Origin: Salarias fasciatus
Lineage: Eukaryota; Chordata; Actinopteri; Blenniiformes; Blenniidae
Reading direction: 5' to 3'
DNA length: 64,000 nucleotides
Assembly: GCF_902148845.1 (NCBI RefSeq)
Contig: NC_043763.1
Location: forward strand, 16,780,894 to 16,844,893
Shown piece by piece: positions 54,615 to 64,000 of this stretch. A program made the position numbers and the translations under genes. Position 1 is the stretch's first letter; each line of letters begins with the position of its first letter. Below the pieces are notes generated by a model. It was not told the origin of the DNA. It made no database searches and worked only from the letters and a program-made list of their open reading frames with translations.

Positions 54615-55498
54615 AGGAAGGGGGAGCCTCAGCTGTTTGCAGCATTCCTGCTCCTCCCCCCAAAGAAGGGAATCTTTGCTGAATAACTCAAGACAAGCAA
54701 TGTGGGGGGAGAAAGAAAAAAAATACAATTCAGCATCATTCAAATAATAATGACTCTCAAAAATGTGAACGCTGAATTGGTGTTTTAACAAGTCCTTATT
54801 TGGTGAGAAGTTCACATCAGGGTTTTGTGCAGTTCATGCGTGGTTGGCAGCAGCCCTGGGTAACAATGGTGACTGCAGAAGTCGTCCAACTCCAGGTTCA
54901 AGACGTGCCGTGCTGCGCTGGTAGCTTCCCACACCTCTCATCGTCTGCTCAGCTCACACTCATCGGCCTGAAGCTGTGGAGCTGAGCTGTTGTGACACGC
55001 CAGCCAGTCTGGAGCCGCTTGTGGTGACATGTGAGGGACTGATGAGAGTGACTTTCCAGGGCGATGGGCAGCCGGCTGCAGTCGGGACGTCTGGGTGGGG
55101 ACAGGAGAGGACGCCGGAGGGACGGATCAACGGCTGGTGTGTCAGTGCTTCCAGTCGGCTGCGACAATGTCCACAGTCTCTCCATATTTTAAATCAGTGC
55201 TCACAAAAACGTGTAAATCTGCCGCGCTTGGCTTCACCGCAACGTCTCATCAAATCAAAGACTGGAGAGGGAGTGCCGGGCCTTTCTTGGAGGCAGTGAA
55301 GGCAGGTCCAGGAGAAAACACTAAGAACCAACATTTGAAATAACTGTGTAAACACAACTGCAGCTCGTTCTTTATCTTCATCCTCGCTCAGCCTTCACTG
55401 TGAGCAGACCCACAGTCCTCACTCCCTCTCAGACAGAGCAGCCAGATGAATGTCGATCTCCGACTCTGACAGAATTCTGAAACACAAACAGCAATTTT

Positions 55499-55568
55499 AA
55501 ATGGTTACACTCATTTTTTCAGGATCTCAACGTACGTTCAGACCCTGAAAAAATGAGTGTAACCATTT
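55499..55568. repeat. Perfect 25-bp inverted repeat (stem-loop)
   Basis: Left arm 55499-55523 and right arm 55544-55568 are exact reverse complements (AAATGGTTACACTC... / ...GAGTGTAACCATTT). The 20-nt loop contains a further perfect palindrome, AACGTACGTT. No target duplication is obvious. It could be a minimal fold-back element or a structured sequence. Confidence 0.85.
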
Positions 55569-55593
55569 GATCTTACCCCTGCTCTTACTTTGG

Positions 55594-55606
55594 GGGGAAA
55601 TTCCCC
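55594..55606. promoter_or_regulatory. nfkbia: 13-bp palindromic NF-kappaB-type site
   Basis: GGGGAAATTCCCC, perfectly palindromic and matching the kappaB consensus on both strands, 26 bp beyond the 55499-55568 hairpin and about 1.2 kb past the nfkbia poly(A) signal. Function inferred. Confidence 0.4.
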
Positions 55607-56695
55607 TTTAACATGGGGCCACTAATTTTTTTTTTTTTCGAAATAACTTTGACAGTCGAGAAAGAGTCGAGACATTACCAGAAACGCAGCAGAAAACCGG
55701 CTGCTATCTCCAGCCAACCTCGTCTATCTGGAAAAGTCAACATAGGTACAAATTCTAACCCTGCCTTGCTTGGCACGGAGCCAGAAGGACGAGCGGTTGG
55801 AAAGGAACAGTGGGAAACAATGTCTGTCCGGGCAGCCTTCAGCTTTGAAAGATAATGTTACATTATCTGTCCACCGAACAGCACACATTTACAACTGTTT
55901 CTTGTTCACTACTCTGGATCACCTCTCAGCTGGACTTCTGCACCATCCTACCCCTTTGGGATGCGGTGCGGCAGGACGGTCAACTCATGGATGTGCACTC
56001 AACAGATTCACAGAACTATCTCATGCCAACGTGGAGAAAAACCTGTGAGAAAAGTTTCCTGGAGCTTGCGAGATTTATGACACCAGCGATGAGGGAGAAA
56101 CAGGTTCCAACCTGCTACTAACAAGGAGAGGCGATCATACGGGGATGAGGAATGTAAAGCAGGTATAGGAGAAGTCGTGGATTCCCAAGGCTTGCAAACG
56201 TAAGCGTCCATTTCCCCGAACCATTAGTTTACAATATCCTAACGCTCATGAAGCCTTTTTAGACTAGTTTTATTCTTTGAACTATTTCATTGGCTTCTCC
56301 TCATCAAGATCCACAACAGCAGATCATGAATAATCACATTATTGTGTTATTTGTTTTTGTTTGTTGCCTCATTTGTGTTACATATAACTACTTAGTATTA
56401 GAATTAAAATCTTTTCATCTTTTCTGTATCCAATAAGTTATTCTTCACAGATCGTAAATTCCTTCATTGAATCTAAAATGCAGTAGTGTTTTCATACACT
56501 TTGTGTTTTAAAAATAGATATTTTATACAAAAGGCTGATCCATGTTACGAGGAATAAGCCCGACATTAAGAAAGAAAATAATAAAAAGTGATTAATTGTT
56601 GCACACATTTTACAAGCCTTCATAAACGCATCTGCTGCGTTCAAGTTCTCGTAGCTCCATTGTTGGTCTCCATAAACCATCAATCACTCAAGGCT

Positions 56696-57116
56696 TTAAA
56701 GGTGCTGTAGGCAGGATTCCACATCTCCGCCATCTTGCTTAGGGTTACCGAAGCAAGATGGCGATTTGACCCATCTAAGATGGTGATTTGAAACCCAGCA
56801 CAGCCAATCCTGTCCTGTTTTCTCTGACATCACGCCCTTACGCAAGTTAAGCCCCTCCCACAAGAACGTGCGACGAACGCCCCTCGACCAATCACGGTTA
56901 GAGCCTCAGGGGCTCTTCTGATTGGTCAAAGATACCTGGAGCTGTCGAGATTCCTTTTCAGCTCAGAACAGAGACAGATGGAAACGCTGCGCCCTCGCGG
57001 TAGTGCAGTTATGCTACACTCCTAAAGGATTATCAATGGATACTCTAACATTTAATCCAAAGAAAACACAGAAAAATTAGCAATGACTAGCAAAATCCTG
57101 CCTACAGCACCTTTAA
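56696..57116. mobile_element. MITE with TTAA flanks between nfkbia and prorp
   Basis: Inverted ends AGGTGCTGTAGGCAGGATT (from 56700) and AATCCTGCCTACAGCACCT (ending 57112) match exactly over 19 bp. They are flanked by TTAA at 56696-56699 and 57113-57116. The body, about 413 bp, is non-coding and holds CCAAT/ATTGG boxes. TTAA target duplication suggests piggyBac-type mobilisation, but superfamily is uncertain from tips alone. Confidence 0.8.
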
Positions 57117-57346
57117 GGAATGTAGCAGAAGTTGTGCTTCAGTAGAATTTTATTGAATATTTCCACTTCACAACATGCATTACTTTTCTGGAAAGCTGTA
57201 CATAAGAAATGGACTCCAGCTGTTAAATGCCCCACTATTTTTAGAAGCACGTGTCTTAAGGTCATAAAGGTCTAATCTCTGGTCACCCTATTTTAAAAAA
57301 AAATTGCATTGAAAAAGTACAGGCACTTAAAATGTTGAATTCCTTT

Positions 57347-57352
57347 TTTATT
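57347..57352 (-). terminator. prorp: Poly(A) signal of prorp
   Basis: TTTATT on plus (AATAAA on minus) only 59 nt past the prorp stop codon, implying a very short 3'UTR. Another minus-strand AATAAA lies at about 57149. Confidence 0.55.
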
Positions 57353-57411
57353 TACAGTCCACATTAATATCGAACTCACTCCATGAAAACAACAGGTAAA
57401 AGTGTTTGTCG

Positions 57412-60400
57412 TCACTTCTTCTGACTGACACACAGCCATCGTTGTGGCACTTCGTAGGTGCTGCGGTCCTCTGTGTCGTCGTAGGGGATGTGCCACGAGT
57501 CCCCTGAAGTCTGGATGATGGTGTCATAGCTGAGAATGCTCTGTTGACATACAGACATGCACACAGTTAACTGGTGCATTTTCCTCGGTCGTCCACTTTC
57601 TTCACGTCCTCTCCCTCCTCACCTGAAATCGAACCTTCCTGCCTGCAGCCACGTATCCGTCCACCACGAGCTGATGTCCCCTCTGCCATTTGAAGAAAAG
57701 CCGGCGGGTGGCTCCCGTCTGGCAGGCAGGCCTTGTGGTCTCTCATCAGGTCCCTGCTCACAAAGCGGCAGTGGTTCCCTGAGTGCAGTGTGGCGTACAG
57801 CAGGAAGGGGTCATCCTCCGAACTGATGGACGAAAAAAAAAAAAAAGCAATTTCAATGATTACATCGACATATCAGCATCAACAGAGTGGGATCTCGATT
57901 ATTCTGCTTGCTATTAAGCTCTCACATATTGTCAGTGAAGAAGCAGTGTGCTTTCTGCTGGATGAGCTGCATGTTGCGTTTGTCCCAGGATCTGGAAGGT
58001 CGCAGCATGTGCTTCCTCCCCAGCACCAGGATAGTCAGGCCTGACGCTCCAGCTCCGACACCACCTCCAACAACTGAAACACACGAAAAACTCTTGGGTT
58101 TTTTTTGTTTTTATGATGAAATCCAATTACATTATTCAAGTTTTCATCGGAATATATCAATGAACTACAAAAACACTTCAATCACATCAAGTTATGCGCC
58201 CTTTGTATAATCTTCCTATCTTTTTAAAGTTTTTTTCTTGCTTTTCTTAGCTTTCTGTACAGTTTACAGCTACACGGCCTATGAGAAGGATGCGACATGT
58301 CTTACACAGAGCAGCAGACCGCATTTTAAAACCCCCTCACAGACAGATGTAGGCGACCAGACAAATAGGCCGAGTACTGTTAAAATCAGGTGCTGTACAG
58401 TAAGAAAAACCTTCTCCTACACACATCTGTCGCTCACAAAGAAGCGTATTTAGCAGGTTAGTCATTGTGTGATGAGCAGAAAAGTCCGGTGGTCGGATTG
58501 ACACTGTCCGTGGGAAGAAGCAATACACACACCCAAAAACCACACAGCGCGTAGATGGAACAGACACCAGTCAAACATTGTAAAGATTCACATGTAGGTA
58601 TATTTGTGCGTAGACTCTCACCGTCTCTGACTGCTTGCTTCTGTCTTTGTTGACATTTGCTACATTCAGCCCATCCACAACCACATCAAACGCTGGCTTC
58701 TTCTTTACAAAGGTCCTGAACCGCTCCAACTCCTGAACAGACAAAACAAACAAAGGTCAATGAGAGTTCTGATGTGCAGCCAGTGATACGGACAGATAAC
58801 ATCATAAACATATCGAGCAATATTGAGTAAATATTTGAGTAATGTTGGCCTTGGATTAGCAACAACTTAGCAAGGCCATCCTCAAGGAAATCCCCAATCC
58901 CTGGTAGATTGTTCCTTTGCTGTAACAATCAATCTTAAATCATAGAAAAGCTTGATTAACTGTTAGGATGAGGAACAGATCTGAGTATGTGAGACCTCTT
59001 CTACTTTATTAGACATTCACCTCACTTGAATGTTTCATGAATGTGTCATGATGGGATCAGTCCGGGTGAGGGCTGGTCATATCATCAGGAATATTCTCAG
59101 AAGATGAAGATACAGATGTAGAGATCGCTGCCTAAATGCAGAGTATATCTGCATTTAGGCAGCGTAACTCCGTTGGCAGTTGGGGGCTAAGGGTTTCGAC
59201 CTTGCAAACTTCTCAGTACAAGCCAGCTTTCGAAACGTTTAGGCCACCAAAGACCCCGTTCATAACGTAAACTACTTTTCTGGATGAAATCGAAAGCATG
59301 TAAATCAAAGCACGAGCCCATTTGAATTAAATGAACCTTTTCAGTAAGTGGCTGAAAAGGAAGTGGAAAGTTTGACCAACTCAGATCTGAAAATCTCCTT
59401 CTTGTCTTTCTTACAGCCACGGCGACGGGGAACTCCGGCGCTCCGCTCACGTGACGGATGATTGACTGGTTTCCTCGCTGACTGATCACAGGACGCTGTC
59501 GGTAATAAATCAGTCTGGCCTTTGCTTCTCGGTAGTGAGATGGCAACGTGCCAGACTGAAGACAGTTGCTAGCATCAGGTTTGTAAAAATTTTTTGCGCA
59601 GTCACAACGATAACATTTGATTTTCGTTCATGAGATCAAAACTTCATAAATGAGAGTGTTTCGCTTTGGTTGTGAGTGGTTGATTTTCAGTGCAACAATT
59701 ACGTTGTTAAGTTACAGGAACAAGGAAGTAACGCATGCAGAATACAGAATATAACCTGCTGGGCAGATACATCCCTTCCTGCTTTACATATCTGGTTTAT
59801 TTCTATTAATTGGAGAGAAAATATTCTGGATTTATGATCAGAGCTACTTGTTCCAAGAAATCTGTGGAAGGGGGAAAAAAAACGTATAAAATGTGTTTCA
59901 AAATCTAAATAACATGGAGCAGTCCGCTTTCACCCACTAACTGTGAAACTCAAAGTATTTACCTCAAAACTCATTCAAGGTGGTAGATTTGACTGAGCCA
60001 GAGGCAAAAAATGCAGTTATGCTGACGTGTGCTAAATTTTCTACTTTCAAAATAAATAAGTCTCGAACAGTTGTACTTGTTTTTGATAGGTATTTATTTT
60101 AATTTGTCTGCTTTACGTTGCATTAAGAAGCATTCAGTTTTAAATATTTGCGTTCTGATCTCACCTTCAATCGAGATTTGTTATCAACTCTGCAGAAGCC
60201 CTCTGACTTTATCACAAATTTACATATATCTAAAACAAACACAACTTCTTAGCTACGTAGTGCCGTACAGTCAACCCTGAATGCAACACTTACAAATCCA
60301 GCAAACATAGCAAACTTACAGTCATGCTTCAAACAAAATACAACCATATTGGGTTTTTTTTTATATTAAAAAAGCAACAACAAAAACAAAAAGCTGTGTA

Positions 60401-60979
60401 TAATGTTGCATTTCAATCTTTATTTAAATTCAAAGTATATTTTATGGTTGTTGTTGATCTGGGAACACTAGTGAAGTCTTAAAATACTAAACCACAGCTT
60501 TGTACTTTATCATGAGAGTAACGCTGGCGTTATCAGTGCTTTCACTTTTAGATAGGAGTAAAGTGAAAATAGGATGTGGTGCATTCCCCTCGATTTGAAA
60601 CTGTGCGCGTTGTATCCACAACCATGTTTAGAAAATGGAGATAAACACGCCTGCAGTAACCTGAGGGTGCTCAGGTTTTGCTTAGAACACTTTAAAACAA
60701 CATAAACGGGGACAATAACCTGTTTCTGCAGCAACGGACTGCTGCTACAAGAGCTTAGAGCGGTGGGAGATTTGCATTTCAGTGCAGGACAGACTAAACG
60801 TCCCCAAGAAATGAAATCACATTTTCTAGAGAAACAGAAGAACAGCTTGTGAGTCGAATAAGAAGGAAGAGACAGACAGAGAGAAAGCCCAGTATAATTA
60901 TCCAGGGACTTTCCAGAGCTGATATGTGAAACCGGCTCATTGTGCTGCTGTGGATTATATGACTGCTTAAAGCACGCAT

Positions 60980-61017
<38 letters not shown>

Positions 61018-64000
61018 GCACAAGCACACACCTACTTGCATGCACAAGCTTACAGTACAACCACCTGAAATCCATTATCACACAAAGCACCAAATGTATT
61101 CAGTAAACACTGCTCACTAAATAACCACTGACCTGCTTCCTCACCAGCCTGCTGAACTCAGATCAACTCAGAAATAACATTTACCAGCACTTCCTCCTTA
61201 TACTAGCCTTATCTATGAAATCTTTATCTATTTCAGACTGAGATTGCGACATCAAGGGCATGAGGCAGGACGAGTGAGTGGTGCTGAGCTCTGATGCCTC
61301 GCAGCAGGAGGACTGAGGTAAAGTTCCAGGTCAGGACTTTCCGTCGTGGAGTTTGCATATTCCACTTGTGCCTGTGTGGGTTTTCTGCAGGTACTCATCA
61401 GGGTCAGGGTGTGTGGGGTTGACTGTCGGTCTTTACAAGTTATGCGTGTGTGTGTGTGTGTGTGTGAGTGTGTGTGTGTCTCAGTGTTTTTCTTTTCCAT
61501 TTTAATTATCTGCTGATTATTCAGTTTGTATTAACCTTTCGTTAAATGTTCCACAGTCATCTCACTAACACCTCATCATGAACTTGTTTATCTGAAGACA
61601 CAAAAAAAAAAGCATCCAAATAAGAAAGAGGGACTGGTGTTTGTCCGTGCTTTTCAGGGTTTAGATCAGGCGTTCTGTTGGTTTTACAATATATTGCACG
61701 CGGGTTTCTGTTTTGGTTGTTTCTGATGTTGCAGCTCTCCTCTCACCTGTCTCTACCTGCAGTGCATCCACAGTGATTTCACTGCAGCTGCAGCTTTCAC
61801 CACATACAGACATAAAGATACCAGTCTCCGGCGTCCCCTGCTTACATGTGTTCCCTTTCTTCTGCTGCTTGTCCCGCTGTTGGACTCACTCTGTTTACCC
61901 CTAACAAAGAGCGGCCTTAAACTGAAGGGCATTAAAAGACGTCTACTGAAGCGGCGCTGCGGCCCCCTCCTTTCCCGCTGCTGTCTGTCTCTGCTCAACA
62001 GGAGGTAGCTTGCAGTCCAGATGCACATGGTGCTTCCCATACTGGAAATCCCCTTCATTTAACGGAGTGTTCCACCAACAAACTCCCCCCCTCCAACTGA
62101 CAAACACCGAGAATGCATGCAAGCTTGCTCTCTCTTCATAAGTAATCTCAGCATGTTTTATTAGCTACACATAACTCCTGCTGCCAAGTTTCCTCGTGGA
62201 ACTGTGTCAGTTGAATAACCATGTTTTTACTTCAATTTATTTCTGGTTTTAAATTGGAAAAAAACAACAACATTATAATAATAAAGCAATGCAATGCAAT
62301 CCAGTTCAGTGAAAGGCCTCAGTTCTTCTCACTGATGCAAACACATCTACTTCACGTTAGCAAGGTAAAGTAATGGCTCCTGCTGCTGGACTTAAAAGAA
62401 GCATTAAAGTAAATACACTGCCACTATTGGTCTTAATGTAGTCAAAGAAACAGTATTTCTGCAAGTGCTTTAAATGCTGAAGTAAATGTCTGACACTCCA
62501 ATGATTCACAAACTGTATTTGTCTCTGACGAGCTCAGCAGCACTGATCTGTCTGTTCAAAGCGTTTAAGCCATCCTAACTTCTCTTCATGTCAAAATCAG
62601 CCCCTCTGACTAGAGATCAGAAAATATTCCTTTAAACTGTTGATGAGGTGTTTACACCAACTCCCAACAACTTTGAAGTTCAATGATGGAAACTAAATGG
62701 ATAGTTTATTCATGTTTCACGCGAAACAGGATCATGAGATCATTCATTTAGTTTGGCAAAGCCACACAACGTCCTGAACTACCACACAGCTACAGCCATG
62801 TTTATGCTCCAGCTTCAGTCCACCAAACATGAACACACCTGTTTATGTATAAAACCAAATTGCTCATAATTAAAAAAAAACTTCACACATAAACCTGCAT
62901 AAATTATGATAGGACAGACCATACAGTAAACTTTTTGGATGTTGTATTGATATTGCCATAGTTTGCCACAAGATGGCAGTCATGCAAACCCTCATAGCTG
63001 CCTTCAATCCAGATCAATATGTATAATGTTGACATGAACTGAAATCAGTTGAACAACTCATTTGATTTGGTGTGTGTGTGTGTGTGTGTGTAGGTGTGTG
63101 TGTGTGTGTGTGTGTAGGTAGGGTACCTCCGGCGTGGTCTTGTTGAAAACATCTTCACCCTGGATGATGTCGGCCATAACTCTGTCTTTCAGCTGCTGGT
63201 ACTCCTCTGCAGTCAGCTGGATGGACTCTAACTCAGACCCACAGCACCGGCACACTCCTCTGAACACACAATGTGCAAATGACACACACTATGACACAAG
63301 CTATGACACAGGTACGTACTTATAGACCATGTGACTTTACTTATGAATGCATTAAAAAAAAAAAATCCTTACTTTGTAGTAGTGTTGGTCCACCGTCCTG
63401 TCCAGTTCTGTCCTTTAAGACTGAAGACAAGAAAGAAGACATTTTAAACATGACGGACGATCATGTCTGGTTCTCTGTGTATTTATAGTTCTGTCGTACC
63501 TCTCAAACCACTCCTTGATGGCGGTGGCGAGGCCCTGCTGGGGGTAGATCTGATTGTTCCTCATGTGCAGCAGTATGCCATGCAGTCTCTCATTCTCCTC
63601 CTTCTCTGATACGCCCTGGCTTTCCTCCTCCTCAGTCCTTCTCACTCCAAAAAGCACCTCCCAAGTTTCCGGGGTGCGGGGTTCAACCCTTCTCCAGTAA
63701 CTCGTCATAAAGACTCCAGGCAGTGGCTCTGTCGCCGTGGCGTACTGCTGCTTCTATGATGTCCCCGTAGTGCGTGGTGACGGCGTGGAAGACCTGTGAG
63801 GATGGCAGACAGATGCAATGATTGCCCCAGCTCCAGTTACAATTAAGGTGATCTTGAGTAACCACATATTTGAACTCACCTTCTTGACTGGTTGAGGATG
63901 CTGATGGCTTCTCTCCACCTCACCGGTCCTGCTGAAGGCTTGATGAACAGACTGGAGGCTCCTGTGTCCAGAGCCGGGAAGCTGCCCCGCATGATATCAT
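57412..64000 (-). CDS. prorp: prorp, mitochondrial RNase P catalytic subunit (5' end off window; frame breaks)
   Basis: PRORP (MRPP3/KIAA0391), the protein-only nuclease that, with TRMT10C and HSD17B10, cuts 5' leaders from mitochondrial tRNAs. Minus-strand exons: 63880-64000 (continues off window), 63500-63793, 63373-63420, 63127-63259, 58622-58732, 57926-58073, 57623-57822, 57412-57540. Order: PPR-type helices ([14 protein letters not shown]-like), a zinc-binding CRCC segment before [12 protein letters not shown], then the NYN/PIN-like metallonuclease with [41 protein letters not shown] and [14 protein letters not shown]. These carry the conserved catalytic aspartates. The C-terminus is [10 protein letters not shown]...RWLCVSQKK. 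Four apparent frame breaks lie at 57706-57708 (one extra base), 58036-58043 (one lost), 63687-63689 (extra base or two lost) and near 63888 (one lost). Conservation continues across all, so error is likely. Confidence 0.92.
59128..59166. repeat. Perfect 17-bp hairpin with 5-nt loop
   Basis: Arms CGCTGCCTAAATGCAGA (59128-59144) and TCTGCATTTAGGCAGCG (59150-59166) are exact reverse complements around GTATA. Too short for a typical microRNA precursor. Could form a cruciform or stable RNA stem in the prorp intron. Confidence 0.8.
60981..61013. repeat. (CA)n microsatellite
   Basis: About 33 bp of CA repeats in the prorp intron. Confidence 0.95.
61280..61440 (+). repeat. SINE-like dispersed repeat relic in prorp intron
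   Basis: 'gatgcctcgcagcaggagga', 'cgtggagtttgcatattcc', 'cctgtgtgggttttctgcag' and 'gtactcatcagggtcagg' are, in order, degraded landmarks of the same teleost repeat seen at 23568 and 47905. Confidence 0.5.
63071..63115. repeat. (GT)n microsatellite beside a prorp donor
   Basis: GT-rich repeat with one interruption, 11 bp from the donor of the prorp exon 63127-63259, on the intron side. Confidence 0.9.

Larger units (their letters stand above)
54400..57340. other. Intergenic, nfkbia to prorp (tail to tail)
   Basis: About 2.9 kb with no recognised gene. It contains two kappaB-type words (54605-54614, 55594-55606), a 25-bp-arm hairpin (55499-55568) and a TTAA-flanked MITE (56696-57116). Short open frames lack family features. 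Confidence 0.5.
58733..63126 (-). other. prorp: Large prorp intron
   Basis: 4.4-kb intron between the zinc-binding and nuclease exons. It contains the 59128-59166 hairpin, a (CA)n tract (60981-61013), a SINE-like relic (about 61280-61440) and (GT)n tracts at about 61447-61480 and 63071-63115. No nested gene recognised. Confidence 0.55.

Noticed and set aside
59128-59166. MicroRNA precursor
   Set aside because: The stem is too short and perfectly paired, the loop only 5 nt, and no extended precursor arms are seen.
29417-63900. nrde2, insm2, nfkbia and prorp as pseudogenes because of frame breaks
   Set aside because: All keep introns, splice phases and strong conservation on both sides of each break; consensus error explains them better.

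Overview
The window is vertebrate, most likely teleost, nuclear DNA. Spliced genes have GT-AG introns that are mostly short, with many (CA)n/(GT)n microsatellites, several small terminal-inverted-repeat elements (MITEs), and gene content matching human chromosome 14. No prokaryotic or viral genes were seen. Gene names come from recognising protein families in the translated exons and from shared gene order; no database search was possible.

Layout. 324-12540 (+): the last 14 coding exons and 3'UTR of ttc7b, a scaffold of the PI4KA complex; an unusual 303-nt Ser/Pro-rich cassette exon lies in one intron. 14460-23350 (-): a complete calm1 gene with the standard vertebrate exon pattern, including a coding exon that holds only the ATG. 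Its first intron carries a 210-codon coiled-coil ORF of unknown identity. 25164-33635 (-): nrde2, 17 exons, with the first exon(s) lost in an assembly gap (13 N, 33720-33732). 33820-36982 (+): the last exon and long 3'UTR of a gene that is probably ralgapa1. 38619-40534 (-): the intronless zinc-finger gene insm2. 50017-54389 (+): nfkbia (IkappaB-alpha), surrounded by NF-kappaB-type sites. 57347 to the window end (-): the 3' part of prorp, the mitochondrial RNase P nuclease.

The ttc7b-calm1-nrde2 set corresponds to human 14q32 and the ralgapa1-insm2-nfkbia-prorp set to 14q13. The two blocks meet exactly at the N gap. All or nearly all of ralgapa1 and the 5' end of nrde2 would have to lie in a gap written as 13 bases, so the gap is badly under-sized or the join is wrong.

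A second global signal concerns assembly quality. From about 29.6 kb onward, four conserved genes (nrde2, insm2, nfkbia, prorp) carry about eleven single-base-type frame breaks, many at short homopolymers, while their proteins remain clearly conserved on both sides. ttc7b and calm1 in the first 25 kb have none. This looks like residual consensus error rather than four neighbouring pseudogenes.

The genes do not form one pathway: phosphoinositide kinase scaffolding, calcium signalling, nuclear RNA surveillance, Ral GTPase control, neuroendocrine repression, NF-kappaB feedback and mitochondrial tRNA processing. The most interesting non-standard items are the ttc7b cassette exon, the ORF inside calm1 intron 1, the NF-kappaB site cluster at nfkbia, a fold-back MITE with perfectly matched 62-bp arms, and the gap-spanning synteny junction.
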